From: Linyphia triangularis
Lineage: Eukaryota > Arthropoda > Arachnida > Araneae > Linyphiidae
Length of the DNA: 64,000 nt
Assembly (NCBI GenBank): GCA_963978545.1
Contig: OZ021731.1
Location: 23,022,093-23,086,092, forward strand
Reading direction: 5' to 3'
Shown here: in pieces, positions 31,205 through 42,265 of the stretch
Layout of the letters: each line of letters begins with the position of its first letter
Numbering within the stretch: position 1 is the first letter of the stretch
Position numbers and translations under genes: made by a program
Notes under the pieces: model-generated
What the model was told of the DNA's origin: nothing
Database searches by the model: none
Seen by the model: only the letters and a program-made list of their open reading frames with translations

Positions 31205-34003
31205 CTAGGATTGAAAAGCTTTTGTCAGCATAGCATCCGAGAGAGCAAAGGCAGCAAAGGGACGATGCATCCTATCTTCCAATAGAATTTCGTAAGAGAT
31301 ATTGTCTTTAATTATGGAGGACTCGCCTTGAGCCTTCTTATAGAAGTTAATGTTCTGTTTTGCAAGGAATTGCTCAACAGTGTCGATTTTTAGGTCTTTA
31401 TGGATCAAGACATTTCTAATGTAGCGGGTGGCCCCAACCATTTCTCTAAGGATCTTATTCTGAGCTGTTTGTAGACGTTTAATATCTGTTTTGTTGGCTG
31501 TTACCCAAGCTGGTGATGCATACGAGAAGACAGGTCTTATAGTTGTTTCGTAAAGTCTTTTCTTAAGGTGTAGTCCAAGTTTCGAACGGCGCCCAAGAAG
31601 TGGTCTGAGTTTATTCATAGCACCCGCAGCTTTACCTGCTACATTTTGAATATGTTTCTTCCATGTTAGGTTATCTGAGATTGTAAGTCCAAGGTATTTG
31701 GCCGATTTTACTTTAGGAATCTTCTCCCCAAAGAGGTAGACATTTGTATTAGTTACAGTTCTTTTACGTCTGGCCTTAATTTCAAGAATTTGAGATTTGG
31801 AAGCGTTGATTGCCACCTTCCACTTGGCGCACCATTCCTCAATTTCTGGTATTTTGTCATTCAGTTTCTCAAGAGCATGTTCTGGATTAATGGACTTAAC
31901 TGCAATTGCTGTGTCATCAGCGTAATATGCAATCAATGAGTTGTGATCATCTCTGAAAGCAGGGAAGTCGGAGTTGTAAAATATGTAGAGGATAGGGCCT
32001 AAAATACTTCCCTGTGGAACGCCCGCCCTTATATGTCTTGGATCTGACAAAGTGCGGCCAACTCTGACTTCGAATGTTCTGTCCTTAAGGTAGGATTTGA
32101 TTATATGGATAATATCGTGTGGGAATCCCAAATTTATTAGTTTGAAAAGCAGACCCTTGTGGAAGACCCGGTCAAATGCTTTCGCAACATCCAACATAAG
32201 GAGTGCAGTTGATTGTTTGTTGTGTAATGCTTCTCCTGTGAATTCCAGGATTCTGACAAGTTGGTGGGTCGTTGAGCGGCCAGGCATGAAGCCGTGCTGT
32301 TCAACAGGGATATGATAAAGATACTGTTTCAGTCTGTTGAGAATAACCCTCTCGAATACCTTGGCTAAGCAGGGTAGGAGACTGATCGGTCTGTAACTTG
32401 AAGGCATGGTCGGGTTTTTGTTTGGCTTTAGGACGAGTATGACTACTGCTTCTTTCCATTTTTGTGGAAAGTACGCGTGGTGGAGAGCCGAGTTGCATAT
32501 ACTAACGATATTGTTGATAATGCATTCAGGTACGTTCCGAATCATTCGATTTGTGATGTTATCGCCTCCTGGAGCCTTGTGAATTTTAAGTTTTCTTATA
32601 ATGATTTTAATTTCTTCAGGGTCTGTCTTGGTGATAGAGCCCTGGACTGGTGTTGATGTGGTCCAGTTGTTGACTCTCCTACGGATGATCTCTTCGAAGG
32701 TATCGTTTGTAGGTTCTACATTTTCTTGGAATTGCAGTTCCAAGGATTCCGCAAATGCAGAGACTTTATCGGATTCAGTGAAGACTAGTCCAGTTTCAAT
32801 TTGGAGGGGTCTGTGAATGTTCTTGTCTTTTCTTAGTGCTTTGGACATCTGCCAGAGGCTGTTATCCTCCGCAGCTAAGGAGACTACTTTTTCATTCCAT
32901 CTGGATTCTCTGCTTTCCCTTGTCAGCTCTTTAATTTCTTTGTTCAGTGCATTAACTAGCGTTTTGAATTTTGGGTCCCAGGTACGCTGCCATTTCTTTC
33001 TTATATAGTTCCTATATTTAATGATATTTCGGGTGTTAGTTGGAAGGAGCAAATAGTTCTGTTTGAAGGGTTTGTAAGTTGTTGCAGCTTCATGAGCTTC
33101 CTTCAGTTTTATAGACAGCGAGTCGATGCGTTCATCTAGGTCTGTTACAGTGAGAATTTGATTGTTCGAACCCTCTACCATAGCGTCCTGCCTCCAGGTA
33201 GTTACTCCCCGTGCCATTGAGGTACAACTTTCACTCCTGGTAGTAGACGTTCTGCAGTGGTAGGTGGTAAGAATATTATTGAAAAGTTGCCAATCGGTGT
33301 TAGCAACTTGGCGTTCAGCACGTTGTGCTTCCCTACCTAAGGTAGCAAGGACAGGCATGTGGTCTGATGAGAGTTCATTTAAAACTTCAGCACTAATGGG
33401 AATGTTTGTGTTTGTGATAATAATATCCAAGATATCCGGATAGCGGTTTCTGAATACTGGATAATATGTTGGTTGAAGTGGCGCAACGACTTTCAGGCTA
33501 GCCCTGCCAAGTAAATTTCCAATGGTTTTGCCGTTTTTATTAGTTGTTCTACATCCCCAAATTGAATTTTTGGCGTTTAGATCTCCTCCAAGGATGGTTG
33601 GATGTGAGGATGGAATGAGGTGATCAAGGTGTTGCTGTGTGATATTGTTACTTGGAGGGCTGTAGACGCATGAAATGTATATGGATCTTCCAAAACTCTC
33701 AAGGATAATATTTGTCTCTTCCATCCCATACTGGTTACATGATCTGTATAGAGAAGTGGAAAGAGATCTTTTAGCGAATATTGCAGACCCACCGCCTCTA
33801 TGGTGCATCCTGTCACATCTGTATGTGTGGTAGTTAGGGATCACAAGTGAATTGCATGGTTTGGCATGGGTCTCAGTGACCAAGCATATGTCGATAGAAT
33901 TTTCAAATAGAAAGTTTTTAAGTTCTTCCATTTTGTTTGTAACGTTGTTGGCGTTCCATACAGTTATGATGAGAGTAGAAAAGGAATTGATGACTTTATT
34001 CAT
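31205..34003 (-). CDS. Copy B ORF2: endonuclease-reverse transcriptase, 932 aa, intact
   Basis: EEP endonuclease motifs are complete: NANN (17-20), ETHA (Glu44), GGDLN (Asp141, Asn143), and SSDHMP (Asp214, His215). RT motifs are also complete: YRPISLLPC (537-545), MLDVAKAFD (Asp605), GVPQGSILGP (661-670), and YYADDTA (YADD 694-697). The Jockey-type C-terminal region (YLGLTI, ASPAWV) follows; there is no RNase H. The start codon lies inside the end of ORF1 (overlap ATGAATAA), suggesting translation by termination-reinitiation. The product would nick DNA and prime reverse transcription of element RNA in the nucleus. Confidence 0.95.
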   Translation of the reverse strand: MNKVINSFSTLIITVWNANNVTNKMEELKNFLFENSIDICLVTETHAKPCNSLVIPNYHTYRCDRMHHRGGGSAIFAKRSLSTSLYRSCNQYGMEETNIILESFGRSIYISCVYSPPSNNITQQHLDHLIPSSHPTILGGDLNAKNSIWGCRTTNKNGKTIGNLLGRASLKVVAPLQPTYYPVFRNRYPDILDIIITNTNIPISAEVLNELSSDHMPVLATLGREAQRAERQVANTDWQLFNNILTTYHCRTSTTRSESCTSMARGVTTWRQDAMVEGSNNQILTVTDLDERIDSLSIKLKEAHEAATTYKPFKQNYLLLPTNTRNIIKYRNYIRKKWQRTWDPKFKTLVNALNKEIKELTRESRESRWNEKVVSLAAEDNSLWQMSKALRKDKNIHRPLQIETGLVFTESDKVSAFAESLELQFQENVEPTNDTFEEIIRRRVNNWTTSTPVQGSITKTDPEEIKIIIRKLKIHKAPGGDNITNRMIRNVPECIINNIVSICNSALHHAYFPQKWKEAVVILVLKPNKNPTMPSSYRPISLLPCLAKVFERVILNRLKQYLYHIPVEQHGFMPGRSTTHQLVRILEFTGEALHNKQSTALLMLDVAKAFDRVFHKGLLFKLINLGFPHDIIHIIKSYLKDRTFEVRVGRTLSDPRHIRAGVPQGSILGPILYIFYNSDFPAFRDDHNSLIAYYADDTAIAVKSINPEHALEKLNDKIPEIEEWCAKWKVAINASKSQILEIKARRKRTVTNTNVYLFGEKIPKVKSAKYLGLTISDNLTWKKHIQNVAGKAAGAMNKLRPLLGRRSKLGLHLKKRLYETTIRPVFSYASPAWVTANKTDIKRLQTAQNKILREMVGATRYIRNVLIHKDLKIDTVEQFLAKQNINFYKKAQGESSIIKDNISYEILLEDRMHRPFAAFALSDAMLTKAFQS

Positions 34004-36107
34004 TATCAGTAAAGTTAGATTGAGTAATTAAGGATGTCTTCATTTCCTCGAAGGTCTCCATTATTTTTGAGTTTTGCACCCAATGAATCAGATCAGCTAG
34101 TCTGTTGGCAGTTTTGTTGGCCTCTTCAATTGCCTTCTGGAGATTAGTGAGAGAGGGGGTGGGTTGCTCATTCACCTGAGAAAGGGAAGCAGGGGGGAGA
34201 GTGGGAGTCTGCACATCCGGTGGAATGGAGTTGGTCGGACAAGGAGTTGCAACAATAGAGCTCCAACTTGGGGTGGCGCGTTCTTGTGAGATAGGTAGAA
34301 TGACTTCACTTGGTATCATGGTTGGACTAGTGTTCGACAACGTTTGAACAAAATTTGTCCCATTTGGTGTAAGCTGGTTTGCCAATGAAGTATTTATGAA
34401 GGTCCTGTTGGAGGTGGGCTGATCTGGGTTACGTGTAGGTGGCTGGGTGTTTTGGTGTTCCTCCGGCCTTTGCCTGATTGCAGGGGGATTGAAAGGGGGT
34501 CTTTTAGGGCAACCTGAATAGTTTGCCGTGTGAGGACCTAAGCAGTTAGCGCAAGTGGGGGTGACATCTCTGGTTTTTGTGCAAACAGAGCTTAGATGAG
34601 GACCAGCACATTTAACGCATTTGGGTGAGCGTCTGCAAGATGATGCAGCGTGAAGGAAGGCTTGACAATTATGACATTGAGAAATACCCTTCCTGCCCTT
34701 GTATCCCTCTACGGAGATCTTCAAGTTAAGAAGGTGAGTTAGGTTATGTATTTTTCTGTTATGTTCCCCTCTTGCAAGGGTAACTAAGAAGAGTGGAAGT
34801 AGGATTTTATCACCCTCGGATCTTTTTGAAAGTTGATCTACCCTGATGGGTGTAAAACCTTGGCAGATAAGATCTTCAATGATGTCTGCGACTTCAGTGT
34901 CGGCAGGGAGGGATTTGATAACTGCTTTAAGAACTTTGTCAGATGGGAGAGTGAAGGAATGGTACTCAATTTTAAGTTCATCCAGTAGTTTGGTAATAGC
35001 TCTCTGTTGAGCCTCATCCCTAGATTTGATGTTAAAGGAATTTTTGCCAGTGGTTTTACCAACGTATCCGACGAATCCATTTTCTCTTAGCATGGAATTG
35101 ATGCTCTTCCAGTTTGTGTTAGCGTCATTGACAATAATGGGAGTAGTTTTAGTGCGGTTGGTGACCAGGACAAAGCCCTCATTGTCTTCAACTTCTTCTG
35201 TTTGGTTAATTTCTCCAGTGGTAGTTGTGTCAGTGTTTGAAACAGGCAACGGAGTAGTGTTTATTGACTGAGCTACATTGCAGTCATGTTCTTGAGAATG
35301 GAGTGTGTAACTAGCTTCATTTAATGCTGGTTGGTCGGGACCTGTAGATTTGGTTTGGATAGTAGGACCCATGATTGAAAGATTTGGGAAGGTGCAATCG
35401 TTTACTTCGGCTGTACGTAATGCCGCCACAGATGCCTTTTTCTGTTTATTACTTTTTATTTTTGATTTAAACTCGTCTGGAGTAAACAAACGTTTTTTGT
35501 TTCTAAGAAAACGGTGACTGCAATTCAAGTTGTCTTGTACTGAGTCATCTGAGGTGTCAATATCAGTATTAGTCAAACAGGTATTGACTGTTTCTGCTGA
35601 TGAATTTGGGAGAACAGAGAGCTTGCTAACAATCTCTCTAGAAGGGGTAACAACATTTCTATTGTTAAAAATCTGGTTGGGATGTTTCCTCTGTGTTAGA
35701 ACTTCCTTCGAAGTAGACGCCGTCTCAACAGTTGAAATTGTTTCAATTGTCTTGTTGGATTCCAATGGAGTGCAATTGGTAAGAGATGTAGTCTCCAAAT
35801 CCAAGCTAGCATCGCTATCCTCACATATAATAAGCGGGTTGCTAGAGACAATATCATATGATTTGACGTTGTCATTACCAGGTAAATTTAAAAGTGTCGT
35901 CGTGATTAGGCAGGGTTTTGTGCCTAATACATCGCCTTGGTTTGGACCAAAAATGTCAGTCGTCATATCGGAAAGTGTTTTAGTTCCAAACAATAACTCA
36001 GATTTAATATTAGGATCACTAATGCTTGGAGCAATATCAGTCAAAAGCTTAAGTAATTGTCCGACTAAATTCTCGATGAGGTGGAGTTTGTTCTGCTCAG
36101 ACGCCAT
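33996..36107 (-). CDS. Copy B ORF1: gag-like RNA-binding protein, 703 aa, intact
   Basis: Residues 1-330 are Ser/Thr/Asn-rich and of low complexity. About 325-385 (NWKSINSMLRENGF, GKNSFNIKSRDEA) begin an RRM-like domain, and about 390-465 form the PRE-type region (KAVIKSLPADTEVADIIEDL). Three CCHC zinc knuckles follow at about 478-491, 497-509 and 519-533. The tail is Pro/Thr-rich with a short final helix. This is the standard ORF1p layout of Jockey-clade elements. It packages element RNA into ribonucleoprotein. It ends 8 nt inside ORF2. Confidence 0.93.
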   Translation of the reverse strand: MASEQNKLHLIENLVGQLLKLLTDIAPSISDPNIKSELLFGTKTLSDMTTDIFGPNQGDVLGTKPCLITTTLLNLPGNDNVKSYDIVSSNPLIICEDSDASLDLETTSLTNCTPLESNKTIETISTVETASTSKEVLTQRKHPNQIFNNRNVVTPSREIVSKLSVLPNSSAETVNTCLTNTDIDTSDDSVQDNLNCSHRFLRNKKRLFTPDEFKSKIKSNKQKKASVAALRTAEVNDCTFPNLSIMGPTIQTKSTGPDQPALNEASYTLHSQEHDCNVAQSINTTPLPVSNTDTTTTGEINQTEEVEDNEGFVLVTNRTKTTPIIVNDANTNWKSINSMLRENGFVGYVGKTTGKNSFNIKSRDEAQQRAITKLLDELKIEYHSFTLPSDKVLKAVIKSLPADTEVADIIEDLICQGFTPIRVDQLSKRSEGDKILLPLFLVTLARGEHNRKIHNLTHLLNLKISVEGYKGRKGISQCHNCQAFLHAASSCRRSPKCVKCAGPHLSSVCTKTRDVTPTCANCLGPHTANYSGCPKRPPFNPPAIRQRPEEHQNTQPPTRNPDQPTSNRTFINTSLANQLTPNGTNFVQTLSNTSPTMIPSEVILPISQERATPSWSSIVATPCPTNSIPPDVQTPTLPPASLSQVNEQPTPSLTNLQKAIEEANKTANRLADLIHWVQNSKIMETFEEMKTSLITQSNFTDNE

Positions 36108-36535
36108 GATAGCAAAAGTTAGAAATAAAATCTACAAAAATGAGAATCAAATTGAGAGAAAGAAGCCACTCAAAACCCTTACGCTGACCAACACTGAAAA
36201 GTGCCGCCCGCTCCAGGAATTTGAGTAACTGGTATTGTTCCAACTAGGGACAAACAATGCCGCCCTTTGGCCGGGATGCAATACCGGAATCTCAATAAAA
36301 ACAAAACCCTGCAAAGATAGAGAGGAGAATTATCTTACGTAAGAATTGTCCGTACAGTCCAATCAGGAATTCAGGCACGTGGCAGAAGTAGGGTTAACTC
36401 CAATATTCCAAGTGGTTGGAATAATTAAGCCTAAAACTAGGCTTAACTTGAAAAACTTGTCGATAGTTCCCCTTGAATCTTTCAATCAGATTTCTACCCG
36501 ACTTCTAATCATCATATCAAATTTTCGCATGTATC
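36108..36535 (-). promoter_or_regulatory. Copy B 5' leader, presumed internal promoter
   Basis: About 430 nt from the element's 5' boundary (fixed by the target duplication) to the ORF1 ATG. Jockey-type elements carry internal promoters in this position. No TATA-like box placement could be established, so the promoter role is inferred from element structure. Confidence 0.5.
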
Positions 36536-36548
36536 AATTAAATGTATA
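36536..36548. other. 13-bp target-site duplication, right of copy B
   Basis: AATTAAATGTATA, identical to 30808-30820. It is followed within ~35 bp by the AATAAAACTGGTG repeat block also found near E3. Confidence 0.92.
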
Positions 36549-36949
36549 ATATTGATTGGAAAGATATATAACGATTTCTCTAAATAAAACTGGTGTTTAA
36601 AACCTTTAATTTAAAAGCCGGGTGGTCAAATTGGACAAATTTATCAATTTTTCAAATTTACTTGTTGATATAAAAAGCTCTCTTACCATACTCCTGGTGT
36701 TAAAGTGTTACTTTCACCACGATTTCTGATGGAAAAAAGTTTTTTGCACGCTGTTATAATAAAAATTTTATGAAGCATAAACTATTTTTTCATAAATTAA
36801 AAGCTATATACTACAATACACTTTAGGGAGAGAATAATATCTGAGTAATAATGCATTAATTTAAAAGTTGGATGAAATAATACCAAAACGCAAATCTTTT
36901 AAATTTTGGAAAATCTAGTACGAGACTTTTCATTAACAAATTAACAAAG

Positions 36950-37290
36950 GCTAGCAACAATGTAACTAAAAGATTTAAAATGCAGACTGCAGATCACTGT
37001 AGACGTGGACTACGACTGGTAAAATAGTCATTAATTGGAAGTTTGTTTCATTTTAATTAATACAAAAATGAAAAAAAAAAACTATTGGGATGATGTGATT
37101 TCCATTTGCTAAAACGAGTAGTGGTTAAAAAAAATTAACAAAAGTTGTAATGTAAAACAATAGAATGCCAATCAGAATAAGACATGACCGAAATGGTTGG
37201 AATACAGCACCATTAGCCTTATGCGGAAGAAAACAGAACTAAGTACTTGTTTCCAGTATTTACTATTGGTTGTTTTCGTTTGGAGCAAGG

Positions 37291-37291
<1 letters not shown>
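36950..37291 (-). repeat. Internally deleted P-like fragment
   Basis: Near 36970-37035 the sequence (AAGATTTAAAATGCAGACTG) matches 46018-46080. Near 37193-37285 (GGTTGGAATACAGCACCATTAG, TTTACTATTGGTTGT) it matches 46817-46872. Both lie in the same order as in the P-like element at 44631-46901. The intervening THAP and satellite parts are missing. The terminus is unclear, as the segment ends at an (AT)n tract bordering the LTR element. Confidence 0.6.

Positions 37292-37320
<29 letters not shown>
37292..37320. repeat. (AT)n microsatellite at the broken end of LTR copy i
   Basis: Short AT tract where the integrase tail of the minus-strand LTR element stops abruptly. Confidence 0.9.
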
Positions 37321-37321
<1 letters not shown>

Positions 37322-37322
<1 letters not shown>

Positions 37323-38577
37323 TTCCTGGAATGAACGTTCCTTGGCCTTGGCATCGTAGCGGATCTTCATGCGCTCCGTCATGATGTTGATTCTTTCTCT
37401 GGTGAACCGATGCACGGCTTCCAAACGTGCCTGCAGATCATCTAGATACTGGACAGGCAAGGAAGGGGTGTCCGGTGGTTGTCCAAAGAGGAGGTTGCAG
37501 GGGAGCCTAAGGTCTCTTCCAAAAATCTTTACAGATGGAGAAAATCCGGTGGTCTCGTGAGTTGCACTCCCGTATGCCAACAGAAGCGGTGAAAGTTTCT
37601 GATCCCCATCTTGCTGGTTACATGATTTTGAGATTGCGTCCGAATCGTCCGCGGGTGCAGCTGATAGATCCCGGGACCTCCGTTCGATGCTTGTAACAGG
37701 AGCACGGATGTCGATTCCCTCTTCACTAACTTTGTCCATTCCCACACGAACCACTTCCTGGGAGGGTTTCATCAACGTTGCTTTCTCCGGTTCTCTTTCC
37801 GGGGCTGGAGAGGTTACTTTTCATAGATGTGGACTCTTCAGCATTCTCTATGACATTGTCTTCATGAGCTATAATCCGATATACGCACAGCTCTTTCATG
37901 TCTAGATCGTGTAAAGGAACTTCGCCTCTCCATGTTTGCAGCTTGCTTTTCTCAAAATTCAGCGTAATTCCATTTTTCTTCAAAAAGTCTAGTCCGAGAA
38001 TGCACGGATCTACAATTTCGGCAACATAAACGGTGTGCTTGTAGGTGTTAAATCCAAAGGCAATGTCCACTTCCAATTTCCCGTGCACAGAGATATTACC
38101 ACCAGACACAGTTTGTAGCGAAACAGAGGGCGCTGTGTAGAGGAGTCGGCTGTTCAGGCTACAAGCCACGTCCGTCCTTACGATCGTTACGTTCGCTCCT
38201 GAATCGACGATTAGATGACATGGAGTTCCGTTGATCTCCCCCTTCACAAACAAACCCTGGTTTCCTCCTTGACGGGATGAAACGTGGAAACGGCTGGTCG
38301 GGGCTCCACCTGTTCTACTTTGCAGCTTCTGCCCTGCGAGATGGCATCTTCTTAGATTCAGTTGTTGAGATTCCGTGGTAGTGTTATCCCTTCTCTTTTT
38401 CAAATCAAGGCAGTTACGTCGTAGATGCCCTTCCCGTTTGCAGTGCCAGCAAATGACTCTGATCCTTCGATCCCTGGCTCCGGGATAGCTTCTCATCATT
38501 CTATCAATTTTGCTCTCCAGTTTTCGAAGCTTACTGGTGACAAAGTCAGATGAATCCTCGGCTAATGCACCACACAC
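37322..38577 (-). pseudogene. LTR copy i: zinc knuckle, protease and integrase tail, broken
   Basis: The frame 38577-37726 carries the zinc knuckle CWHCKREGHLRRNC and a retropepsin (LIVDSGANVTIV, ILGLDFLKKNGI). After a frameshift near 37775, a linker (VVRVGMDKVSEEG) runs directly into integrase C-terminal sequence (LSPLLLAYGSATHETTGFSP, LEAVHRFTRERINIM). The catalytic DSGA of the protease is intact, but the polyprotein is broken and no RT or integrase core is encoded. Confidence 0.85.
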
Positions 38578-38580
38578 ATA

Positions 38581-39747
38581 TCACCGGTCTTTTCCAGCAG
38601 CTAGCTGCACTGCTTCCACTCTCAAGGCGTACACGAGGGCCGACTTCAGGTTTTTGTTTTGGGATAACCTTACCGCCTGCTGCACATCGGAATCTTGAAT
38701 AGCGTCGATGAAATACTGCAGAGAAAGATCGTCTCGTACATCCGAGGGACAATCAGGGAAAGCGAGGAGCGACAGTCTTTCTTCATCCGATGCCAATTCT
38801 GGAAGAGTTTCATTGGCCTTCTGCTGTCTCACTTTCAATTGCAGTCTGTTGTAATCTTTTAGATGCTGCTCTCCAAACCTTAACTCCAACGCACTTGCCA
38901 GTGCCACGAATTCTCCCCGCTTCTCTTCAGGTAGTGTCTGTAAAATGTCAGCAGCTTCACCTCGAAGATATGCTGCGAGATGGGATGCTTTCGAAGTTTC
39001 GTCCCAACCATTCGCAGAAGCAATCATTTCAAATTGCGTTTGATATACGCGCCAAGACGACCTAACATCAAAAGTGGCCACTTTGATGTTGGAACGTGGC
39101 GCAATGAAGGGAGTGGAAATATCATCCCATTTAGGCGTTGCAACGGTCATAGCTTACCCCGTTTCAATTTTCCGTAGCCTTTCTTCAACAGCGTCATGAA
39201 ACTTTTCCTGTTCCTCTTTCATGGTGGAAACCTTTTCTTCGATTTCATTCCTCACAGTCACAAGATCTTCTTTCATTGTAGAAACCTTTTCTCCCAAGCA
39301 GTCAACTTTCCCATTAACCGCCTCAAAACTCTCACTGATTCCTTTTCTTACTTCACTCAGAACAACTTCTTTTACCGATTGTAGAACACTTGTAGTAGTC
39401 TCTATTATCGTAGATTCCTCCATTGTAGCCAGTTCGGATTGCATTTCTTCTTTAATTCCAATTATAGCTGCTGATGTGGATTCTCGGCAGGTGGCGATTG
39501 CAGCGGCGAGTTCGGCATTTGTCGTTTCTTGCCGGGCTTGACCAGCGACGATTGTAGCGGTGAGTTCGGCATTTGTCGTTTCTTGACGGGCTTGACCAGC
39601 GGCGATTGTAGCGGCGGTTGATTCTTGTCCGGCTTTTATTTCAGCTTTCATTTCAGCGGCCGTGGATTCTTGTCCGGCTTTTATTCCAGCAATCATTTCC
39701 ATTAATTGTTTCATTTGGTCTTCCATCATTCCTCTAGTTGTCGGCAT
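38581..39747 (-). pseudogene. LTR copy i: gag with nonsense codons
   Basis: An N-terminal coiled-coil part with repeated AGQARQETTNAEL-type units (39747-39154) is followed, after a TAA, by the capsid-like region (WRVYQTQFEMIASANGWDET; 39150-38581). A TGA then separates it from the zinc-knuckle frame. Copy ii reads through both positions, so these are nonsense mutations in copy i. Confidence 0.88.
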
Positions 39748-39779
39748 TCAAAATTACGAGACCCCACTTCTGACATCAC

Positions 39780-40385
<606 letters not shown>

Positions 40386-40390
40386 TATAC

Positions 40391-41090
40391 TCTTATTTTG
40401 TAACAATAGTACATGTGGTAATTTCAAATATTTCACAATGAAATCATATTTTCGAAAGACAAGCAACTAAAGTGGTCTGAAATCCAAAATAAGAGATGGG
40501 GTAGAAATCTCTGCAGCTTAAAACTTAGGTAAGCAGAAGGATTGGGAAAAAGCACCGGATGCCCTCTTTCTTCCATGACCCATGACCTTATAATAATGGG
40601 TGGATGTGGAATATTATCTCACTTTACTGCCCAGTGTCAGCCAATGGCGGATCCAGCCAGGGGGCGCGGGGGTCTCGCGCCCCTATCTCAGTTTGAGTCT
40701 ATATATTTTTTTTTTAAATAAGTTCACACAACAAACATATGTTGACCTTCATCTAATTTCCGAAAAAAAAAGAAGAAAAGCTTATTTTTGGATAAAGTTT
40801 TTTTTTATAGCCTTCTCCCATCTCATTCAAACGGACGTTGAAAGACTGCACAAGCATTCAAACCTCCAACCCTTTGATCTTGAAGACATCTTCAAGGCAC
40901 TTCAAAACACATCCCTTTCTGTTAAAAATATCCTGGAATCGAATTATCAATAAATATTCTTTCCGTCCTGCAGGACCAAAGATACCTTTTTCTGTCGGCT
41001 GGGAGGAAGAGATGTTGACTCTCACATGCGTAATGTTCCACGCCAACCAGGGGGAAGGGGAAGAATAATGAGAGGTTGACTATTTGGGTT
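40391..41090 (+). repeat. Two adjacent dispersed repeats
   Basis: 40391-40632 matches 25197-25470. 40643-41090 is the uninterrupted partner of 569-1533 and starts CAATGGCGGATCCAGCCAGG. No gene; short frames at 40600-41068 are repeat sequence. Confidence 0.7.
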
Positions 41091-41772
41091 ACCCTCCCTC
41101 CTCGGAAATTGCCACCTTCATTCAGCTGGAGACATAGTAATTAGCTAAACTTTAAAGTTTTGATAAAAAGGAAGAGGAAGCTTGTTTATAAACTGCATAA
41201 AAACTCGTCCAGCTCTAGCTCGTGCTTGTGTTTCGGCTTGTAAATAAGAGCCATGTTTGAATTCAGATTAAAAATCCTCCTTTGCAACACCACAGTGGAA
41301 AAGTATGCCAATTTTTTACAAGAAATAGACTTACAGTTTTGTAAAAAGTATCCTCTGTGTAAAGTAGCAGTACTCGGTGGGTGCCCACGGGAAGCAGGAA
41401 GATCTACTTTTTTTGTGATTATTTAAGTGAGGGGGGGGGGGGGGTCTTGTTTTACGATATTATATAATGTCAAATTTTATCACTGGACTTTTTCATTTAA
41501 TTTTATCATTATACTTTTTTATGTGTAAGCATAACTATTGGCAATAGAGACTTCGAAACTGGAATTTGTTTTGTTATAACTTATCTCAATAATTAAATTG
41601 TATTTGTTTCTATTGCCTTACTAAAAATATTACTTATAATTATTAGTAAAACATTCTCTTTGGAAAACAATTTTTCCCTACATACTTTAGATTACTCGAG
41701 TAGCTATGGATTATCCAGTAAAACTACGTATTTTTACTTATTAAGCTCATTGCATTAATATTTTATGAATAA
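41091..41772. other. Unrecognised sequence before the LTR element
   Basis: AT-rich, with a G-run near 41431-41444. No ORF, repeat partner or RNA gene recognised in this window. Confidence 0.4.
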
Positions 41773-42233
41773 TGTTGCACAAATTGTCTATATATAGTGT
41801 AAATAGTGGCGTATTATTTTAAAATTCTATTGTAATTTATTTTTATCTTATTTTATTTATTAACGCGATTATACAGGTTAGAAAAAGGTGGCAACACCTA
41901 AAGCAATCGAGAAATTTCGAGATGTTTCTTTTCCGACGAATTGGCTAGAAATTTCGGGATTGTTCTCACGCGCCTGCTATATAAAGACCGGTTGATCGGG
42001 AAAGTTCTCAGATTGATTTCGGACTTCGATGTGAGCTGATCGCTTTGTTTACTAGAGTGAACTTGTATAATTGCTGTATTCGAAGTTGTTCTTACTGAAG
42101 CTTGTGTTGAAGCTTGTGTGATTAAACTGTTGTCTTTGAATAAATTTTGTGTCTTTGAAGAGTGAATAAATAGTAGGTTTTTTTTTAACTTAAAGTCTGT
42201 GCCATCATTGCCTCAGTGGAAAAATTCATAACA
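41773..42233 (+). repeat. 5' LTR of copy ii
   Basis: 461 bp, TG...CA ended (TGTTGCACAAA to ATTCATAACA). It contains a TATA-like TATATAAAG at 41978-41986 and AATAAA signals at 42139-42144 and 42165-42170, as expected for promoter and polyadenylation. It differs from the 3' LTR by scattered substitutions and T-run length. Confidence 0.92.
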
Positions 42234-42234
42234 G

Positions 42235-42251
42235 TGGTGTCAGAAGTGGGG
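42235..42251 (+). promoter_or_regulatory. Primer-binding site of copy ii
   Basis: TGGTGTCAGAAGTGGGG begins one base after the 5' LTR, the usual position and TGG start of a tRNA primer-binding site. The complementary tRNA was not determined. Confidence 0.75.
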
Positions 42252-42265
42252 TCTCGTAATTTTGA

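Larger units (their letters stand above)
30821..36535 (-). mobile_element. Full-length Jockey-clade element, copy B (family 2)
   Basis: A 5715-bp minus-strand element bounded by perfect 13-bp target duplications. Order from its 5' end: leader (36535-36108, ~430 nt), intact ORF1 (36107-33996), intact ORF2 (34003-31205, overlapping by 8 nt), and a ~385-nt 3' UTR with a stem-loop at 30855-30867. Perfect duplications and undamaged ORFs imply a recent insertion that may be retrotransposition-competent. E3 is a truncated sibling. Confidence 0.95.
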
